Positions 59,965 through 64,000 of a stretch of DNA of 64,000 nucleotides are shown here, piece by piece. The stretch covers positions 1-64,000 of the forward strand of contig NZ_VTEH01000005.1 in assembly GCF_008180615.1 (NCBI RefSeq), given 5' to 3'. Numbering within the stretch: position 1 is the stretch's first letter; each line of letters opens with the position of its first letter. Both the position numbers and the translations under genes were made by a program. The notes beneath the pieces were generated by a model that saw only the letters and a program-made list of their open reading frames with translations, had not been told where the DNA came from and ran no database searches. The DNA comes from Rossellomorea vietnamensis. GTDB lineage: Bacteria > Bacillota > Bacilli > Bacillales > Bacillaceae_B.

Positions 59965-61392
59965 ATGGTAGTTGGCGAGTTGGCTGAAGAACGAGAGCTG
60001 GTCATTATTGGCGGTGGTCCCGGCGGTTATCACGCTGCCATAAGAGCAGCACAACTGGGGCTTTCCGTCCTGCTCGTTGAAAAAGAAGATATGGGCGGCG
60101 TGTGCCTGAATAAGGGCTGTATACCATCTAAGGTTTTTACACAGTTAGCTAGGAAACATAAAGAAATGAGTCACTATCAAAAGATGGGGCTGGACTCAGG
60201 TGATGTTTCTGTTAACCTGTCCAAACTTCAAAACTATAAAAACAGTTTAATAGCTCAACTGAAACAGGGTGTCAGTTCACTTTGCGAGGCAAATAAAGTT
60301 GAAATTGTAAAAGGCACGGCATCATTTCTTTCCCAAAATAAAATCGGCGTGGAAAATGGACACAGCTTTACAGTCTATTCTTTCCAATCCGCAATCATTG
60401 CCACTGGTGCTAAAAGAGAACAGCCTTCTTTTATCCCAGGATACAGCGGAAGAATCTTAGACGAGTTTTCTATCTATGAATTAAGCAATCTTCCTGAGGA
60501 GCTGGCCATTTATGGAAACAGTTATATTGAACTCGAGGCGGCGTCCAGTTTTGCTGCGTTAGGAACGAAGGTGACGCTTGTCCTGGATGGGGTACTTCCA
60601 TTTGATGATTCGATCAACAAAGAACTGACAAGGGTTTTAAAGAAAATGAAGGTGAAGCTGCTGTCCGGCTTTACCCCTGTGGATGTTTCAGAATCTCTTG
60701 AAGGAGTTTCGATTTCGCTTGAAAAAGAAGGCAGTGACTCCGTGACACTTGAATCCCCTTACTTCTTTACAGCAAGGAAGCTCATTGGCAATGTAGAAGG
60801 CTTAGGGGTTAATCGATTAAAGATGAGACTCACTGAAGATCATTTCATTGAAATCGATGAAACGTGCAGAACATCTATACCAGGCATTTATGCTGTGGGT
60901 GATGCGGTTAACGGCTCTCCGCTTGCTGTCAAGGCGATCAGGCAGGGAAAAGTGGCGGCGGAAAATGCTGCAGGCTTAGCAGCAGAGTATGATGGCATGC
61001 TTCTGCCAGATGTAGCCCAAACCATTCCGCCGGTCGCCTCAATCGGATTGACTGAGAAGGAAGCTGCTGCGGAACATGATATTTCTGTGAGCACCTATCC
61101 AATGGGAGGCAACGGTTTCGCCCAGCTTATTGGAGAAAAAGAAGGGTTGATCAAGGTTGTCTCCGATTCTTCCAGTGATTTGATTCTGGGAATTCACATG
61201 ATCGGCAGCGGAGCAGTGGAAATGATTTCAGGGTCAGCTGTGGGGATGGAAATGGCAGGTAGAGATGAAGATTTTTCTTATCCCTATTATCCGCATCCAA
61301 ACACAAGCGAGAGCCTGCAGGAAGCTATGGAAGCATTGAAGGGCAAGGCGGTACACCTTCCTCCAGTGAAGCAAAAGGAATATTCAGTTTGA
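59965..61392 (+). CDS. dihydrolipoyl dehydrogenase (E3)
   Basis: 475 residues, FAD disulphide oxidoreductase. FAD motif LVIIGGGPGGYHAAIRAAQL, redox pair GGVCLNKGCIPSK, FAD motif GIYAVGDAVNGSPLAVKAIR and the dimer-interface His in YPHPNTSESLQEAMEA. NAD-binding glycines are poorer than usual (LAIYGNSYIELEAASSFAAL), where GGGYIG would be expected. It starts immediately after the E2 stop. Confidence 0.9.
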   Translation: MVVGELAEERELVIIGGGPGGYHAAIRAAQLGLSVLLVEKEDMGGVCLNKGCIPSKVFTQLARKHKEMSHYQKMGLDSGDVSVNLSKLQNYKNSLIAQLKQGVSSLCEANKVEIVKGTASFLSQNKIGVENGHSFTVYSFQSAIIATGAKREQPSFIPGYSGRILDEFSIYELSNLPEELAIYGNSYIELEAASSFAALGTKVTLVLDGVLPFDDSINKELTRVLKKMKVKLLSGFTPVDVSESLEGVSISLEKEGSDSVTLESPYFFTARKLIGNVEGLGVNRLKMRLTEDHFIEIDETCRTSIPGIYAVGDAVNGSPLAVKAIRQGKVAAENAAGLAAEYDGMLLPDVAQTIPPVASIGLTEKEAAAEHDISVSTYPMGGNGFAQLIGEKEGLIKVVSDSSSDLILGIHMIGSGAVEMISGSAVGMEMAGRDEDFSYPYYPHPNTSESLQEAMEALKGKAVHLPPVKQKEYSV

Positions 61393-61579
61393 GGGGGTTT
61401 ACTATCCTTCTTCAAACGCGAAGCAGCTGAGATTAAGTGCTGAATGCTTTACTGCGGTGATGCGTTTCTGCTTTAACTCCCGCTCTTGAGAAAAGGTGAA
61501 ACAAAAACTATCATAATATTTAGAATAATAAAATAGGTCTTTTTCTAAGTGATTGTTATACTTTACTTTTTAACAAAGC

Positions 61580-61855
61580 GTTGATTGTAGTGGAAGTCGT
61601 ACGATCTCCTGCGGGACTAGCGGGCAGGTGAGACCCCGCAGGCAAAGCCGAGGAGGCTCATCTAGCTCCAGCGGCCAGCGACTAGCAGATTTCGGTCTCT
61701 CTCCTTGCGATAAGTCATCATCGAATCGCTAGCGCTCTTCGTGATTCCTTTATCTCATACGAGAGCCCTAAAATCTGTACGTCGCTGAACGGCCGCTTCC
61801 GCTTTTAAATTCACCGCACGCCCCGCGGAGTCGTACGTCTGGAACGGAAATCAAC
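61580..61855. repeat. outer hairpin repeat interrupted by a nested element (copy B)
   Basis: Left arm GTTGATTGTAGTGGAAGTCG and right arm (reverse complement) GTTGATTTCCGTTCCAGACG, each followed inward by TACGA and a GC-rich block. It contains GGTGAGACCCCGCAGGCAAA, GCCGAGGAGGCTCA and CCCCGCGGAGTCGTACG. It lies between the E3 gene and hpd and fills most of that 500-bp gap. Confidence 0.8.
61661..61810. mobile_element. 150-bp nested hairpin element with 3-bp flanking duplication (copy B)
   Basis: It begins TCTAGCTCCAGCGGCCAGC and ends GAACGGCCGCTTCCGCTTTT plus AAAT. TCA flanks both sides (61658-61660, 61811-61813); deleting element plus one TCA restores GAGGCTCACCGC of the outer repeat. The insertion point differs from copy A (after GGCTCA rather than after GGCGAA). 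Confidence 0.75.
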
Positions 61856-61907
61856 AACTCTTTTAAAAAATAATCACCAGATTAAAACAAAAATGGAGGT
61901 TGTTACA

Positions 61908-63023
61908 ATGCAAGGTAAAATGGCTGAAACAAATCAAAAGGTAGAAGATTTCTTTCCGGTAAGAGACGTAGACTATCTCGAGTACTATACAGGAAATGCA
62001 AAACAAGCCGCCCATTATTTCTGTACAGCATTCGGTTTCAAAATGGTTGCTTATTCAGGTCTTGAAACAGGAAACCGTGAAACCGTATCTTATGTTCTTC
62101 AGCAGAACAAGGTACGGATGCTGATCACCGGTTCACTTACTGAAAGCTCCCGAGTTGCTTCTTTTGTAAAACAGCATGGAGACGGAATCAAGGACATCGC
62201 TCTTGCTGTGGATGATGTTGAAAAGGCTTACAGTGAAGCTGTATCCAGAGGAGCTATTGAAATCACTCCGCCGATGACACTATCCGATGATAACGGAACA
62301 GTGAAAAAAGCCATTATTGGTACATACGGTGATACCATCCATACTCTTGTGGAACGCAAGGACTATAAAGGTATATTCATGCCGGGATTCGAAGCGATGG
62401 AAATGAAAGTTCCGTTTAAAGATGCAGGAATCATCGCTGTCGACCATGTAGTAGGAAATGTGGAAAGAATGGAAGAGTGGGTCTCCTACTACGAAAAAGT
62501 CATGGGCTTCAAAGAAATGAGGCACTTCACAAATGACGATATCAACACTGAATATTCAGCTTTGATGTCAAAAGTGATGCATAACGGCGGCCGGATCAAG
62601 TTCCCGATCAATGAACCGGCTGATGGAAAGAGAAAATCGCAGATTCAGGAATATCTTGAATTCTTTAACGGACCTGGAGTACAGCATATCGCCATCTTGA
62701 CAGAAGACATCGTCGAGACGATTTCCATCCTGAAGGAAAATGGTGTTGAGTTCCTTGATACTCCGGACACATACTACGACATGCTTTCCGAGCGTGTAGG
62801 GGAGATCGATGAAGAGATTTCTAAAATCAAAGAATTGAAGATTCTCGTGGACAGGGATGATGAAGGATATCTGCTGCAAATCTTCACAAAACCGATTGTA
62901 GACAGGCCGACACTTTTCATTGAAGTGATCCAGCGCAAAGGTGCAAGAGGTTTTGGTGAAGGAAACTTCAAGGCCCTGTTTGAATCGATCGAGCGTGAAC
63001 AGGAGCGCCGAGGCAACTTATAA
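61908..63023 (+). CDS. hpd: 4-hydroxyphenylpyruvate dioxygenase
   Basis: 371 residues, two vicinal-oxygen-chelate domains. Iron ligands: His in GIIAVDHVVGNVERMEEW, His in GPGVQHIAILTEDIVE and Glu in TLFIEVIQRKGARGFGEGNF; the C-terminal helix GNFKALFESIE closes the site. It turns 4-hydroxyphenylpyruvate into homogentisate (tyrosine catabolism). The frame starts at 61893, but GGAGGTTG sets the ATG at 61908. No homogentisate dioxygenase is in the window. Confidence 0.95.
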   Translation: MQGKMAETNQKVEDFFPVRDVDYLEYYTGNAKQAAHYFCTAFGFKMVAYSGLETGNRETVSYVLQQNKVRMLITGSLTESSRVASFVKQHGDGIKDIALAVDDVEKAYSEAVSRGAIEITPPMTLSDDNGTVKKAIIGTYGDTIHTLVERKDYKGIFMPGFEAMEMKVPFKDAGIIAVDHVVGNVERMEEWVSYYEKVMGFKEMRHFTNDDINTEYSALMSKVMHNGGRIKFPINEPADGKRKSQIQEYLEFFNGPGVQHIAILTEDIVETISILKENGVEFLDTPDTYYDMLSERVGEIDEEISKIKELKILVDRDDEGYLLQIFTKPIVDRPTLFIEVIQRKGARGFGEGNFKALFESIEREQERRGNL

Positions 63024-63061
63024 AATAGTATCTGAGAAGTCCGGAAGCGGCATCTCATCAT

Positions 63062-63148
63062 AAAGGGATGTCCCTACAAGGAATAGGAAAACATATCAAT
63101 CAGCCTTTTATAGCAGGCGGAGATTGAAACCTTGGAGGGACTCCCTTT
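63062..63148 (+). other. large stem-loop between hpd and the aminotransferase gene
   Basis: AAAGGGATGTCCCTACAAGG (63062-63081) pairs with CCTTGGAGGGACTCCCTTT (63130-63148) with small bulges and a ~48-nt loop. CATTTTGC follows. It may be a terminator for hpd or a leader structure for the next gene; the GGGA-TCCC core recalls the GGGACAGTCCC repeats. Confidence 0.5.
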
Positions 63149-63252
63149 CATTTTGCAAGAGAATAGGAATGAAGGCAGGCATGTGGTTGAGTACTCTGCA
63201 GCAGATGTCAATTCGATATGAAAACAGTTTTTCTAGAAAGCGGGGGTCGAAG

Positions 63253-64000
63253 GTGGCCGTGAAATTTAAAACGAGAAAGAGAGTCGAAGAGATTGCGCCT
63301 TATGTCCTTGGAAAGAGTATCGCTGAAATTAAGCTTGAACTGGGGCTCTCGGAAATTCGCAAGCTCTCGGAAAATGAAAATATCTATGGATGCTCCCCCA
63401 GTGTAAAAGCGTACCTGAGTACAGGAGGATCGGATATTTATCTTTATCCGGATGGCATGGCACAGGAACTGACTAAGAAGACAAGTGAATTCCTAAATGC
63501 GGCACCGGAACAGCTTGTGTTCGGCAATGGCTCGGATGAAGTGATCCGCCTGCTGACGAGAGCGTATATAAGCGAAGGTGACGAAGCTGTGATGGCGGAT
63601 GTCACATTCCCAAGGTATCAGACAAATGTATTCTTAGAAGGAGGAACACCTGTTATTGTTCCCCTAGTCGACGGCGTCCACGATTTAAAAGGGATGCTGG
63701 AGAAGATTACAGAGCGGACCAGAATGGTGTTTGTCTGCAACCCGAATAACCCTACTGGGACGATAAATGGAAAACTGGAGCTCTTAAAGTTTTTGGAAGA
63801 GGTCCCTCAGGATATTCTTGTCATAGTGGACGAAGCTTATGTGGAATATGTGACGACAGATGACTATCTTCATTGCATTCCGCTCCTCGGTCAGTTTGAA
63901 AATTTAATTGTTTTACGGACTTTTTCAAAGATATATGGATTAGCAGGTCTTCGTGTCGGTTTTGGCGTGATGAATGAAGAAATTGCCACCCAATTAAGGA
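63253..64000 (+). CDS. hisC: HisC-like histidinol-phosphate/aromatic aminotransferase (partial, runs off the window)
   Basis: About 249 residues of a PLP fold-type I aminotransferase. VKFKTRKRVEEIAPYVLGKS at the start, LVFGNGSDEVIRLLTRAYIS, VFVCNPNNPTGTINGKLE, ILVIVDEAYVEYV and LRTFSKIYGLAGLRVGFGV (PLP Lys) are the HisC pattern. GTGs at 63253 and 63259 are possible starts behind GGGGG. Next to hpd it may serve as an aromatic aminotransferase making 4-hydroxyphenylpyruvate or phenylpyruvate; no other his genes are visible. The C-terminus lies outside. Confidence 0.85.
   Translation, partial: MAVKFKTRKRVEEIAPYVLGKSIAEIKLELGLSEIRKLSENENIYGCSPSVKAYLSTGGSDIYLYPDGMAQELTKKTSEFLNAAPEQLVFGNGSDEVIRLLTRAYISEGDEAVMADVTFPRYQTNVFLEGGTPVIVPLVDGVHDLKGMLEKITERTRMVFVCNPNNPTGTINGKLELLKFLEEVPQDILVIVDEAYVEYVTTDDYLHCIPLLGQFENLIVLRTFSKIYGLAGLRVGFGVMNEEIATQLR

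Overview
The window is chromosomal DNA of an endospore-forming, low-to-moderate GC Bacillaceae. The evidence is Bacillus-type ribosome binding sites, TTG/GTG starts, SigB-type promoters, a KinB-like sporulation kinase, and homologues of B. subtilis YkuS, YwbE, YeeI, YdaG, TopB, IspA and HemAT. I cannot name the species. There are no rRNA or tRNA genes, no prophage and no complete insertion sequence.

Layout. 1-15 kb holds transporters, a small MBL-hydrolase/TetR operon with its own operator pair, two tandem SigB-type general stress (17M-like) genes, a HemAT-like globin chemoreceptor, an amino acid:sodium symporter and a KinB-like kinase. 15-34 kb is mostly housekeeping: an rRNA methyltransferase, a DinG/XPD-like helicase, a ferritin-like stress protein, intracellular protease IspA, YeeI, Cu/Zn SOD with a SigK-like promoter, YeiH-like and Sco proteins, a sulfonate-type ABC importer and topoisomerase III. 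34-37.5 kb holds an MFS gene divergent from an SgrR-type regulator.

38-64 kb is an aromatic catabolic island. paaK, paaABCD, an EthD protein, paaF-like, paaG-like, an aldehyde dehydrogenase, paaH-like, paaJ-like and paaX form a phenylacetate pathway without paaE and without a PaaZ hydratase domain. Next come a TrpXYZ-type ABC importer, a hotdog thioesterase, a phenylalanine (not leucine) dehydrogenase, a complete E1alpha/E1beta/E2/E3 2-oxoacid dehydrogenase complex, 4-hydroxyphenylpyruvate dioxygenase and a HisC-like aminotransferase cut by the window end. I infer that phenylalanine is imported, deaminated to phenylpyruvate and oxidatively decarboxylated straight to phenylacetyl-CoA, which enters the Paa pathway below the PaaK step. 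A common motif (core AACGTTATA) just downstream of TTGACT promoters links paaK, the importer and the dehydrogenase operon.

The intergenic DNA is unusual. Four tandem arrays with unrelated sequences have almost the same unit length (53, 53, 52 and 53 bp), with no indels in the phase points followed and a short inverted repeat in each unit. A fifth array has mostly 21-bp units. These lengths are close to five and two turns of the DNA helix. Two copies of a ~150-bp hairpin element are nested at different positions in a second hairpin repeat, each flanked by a 3-bp duplication.
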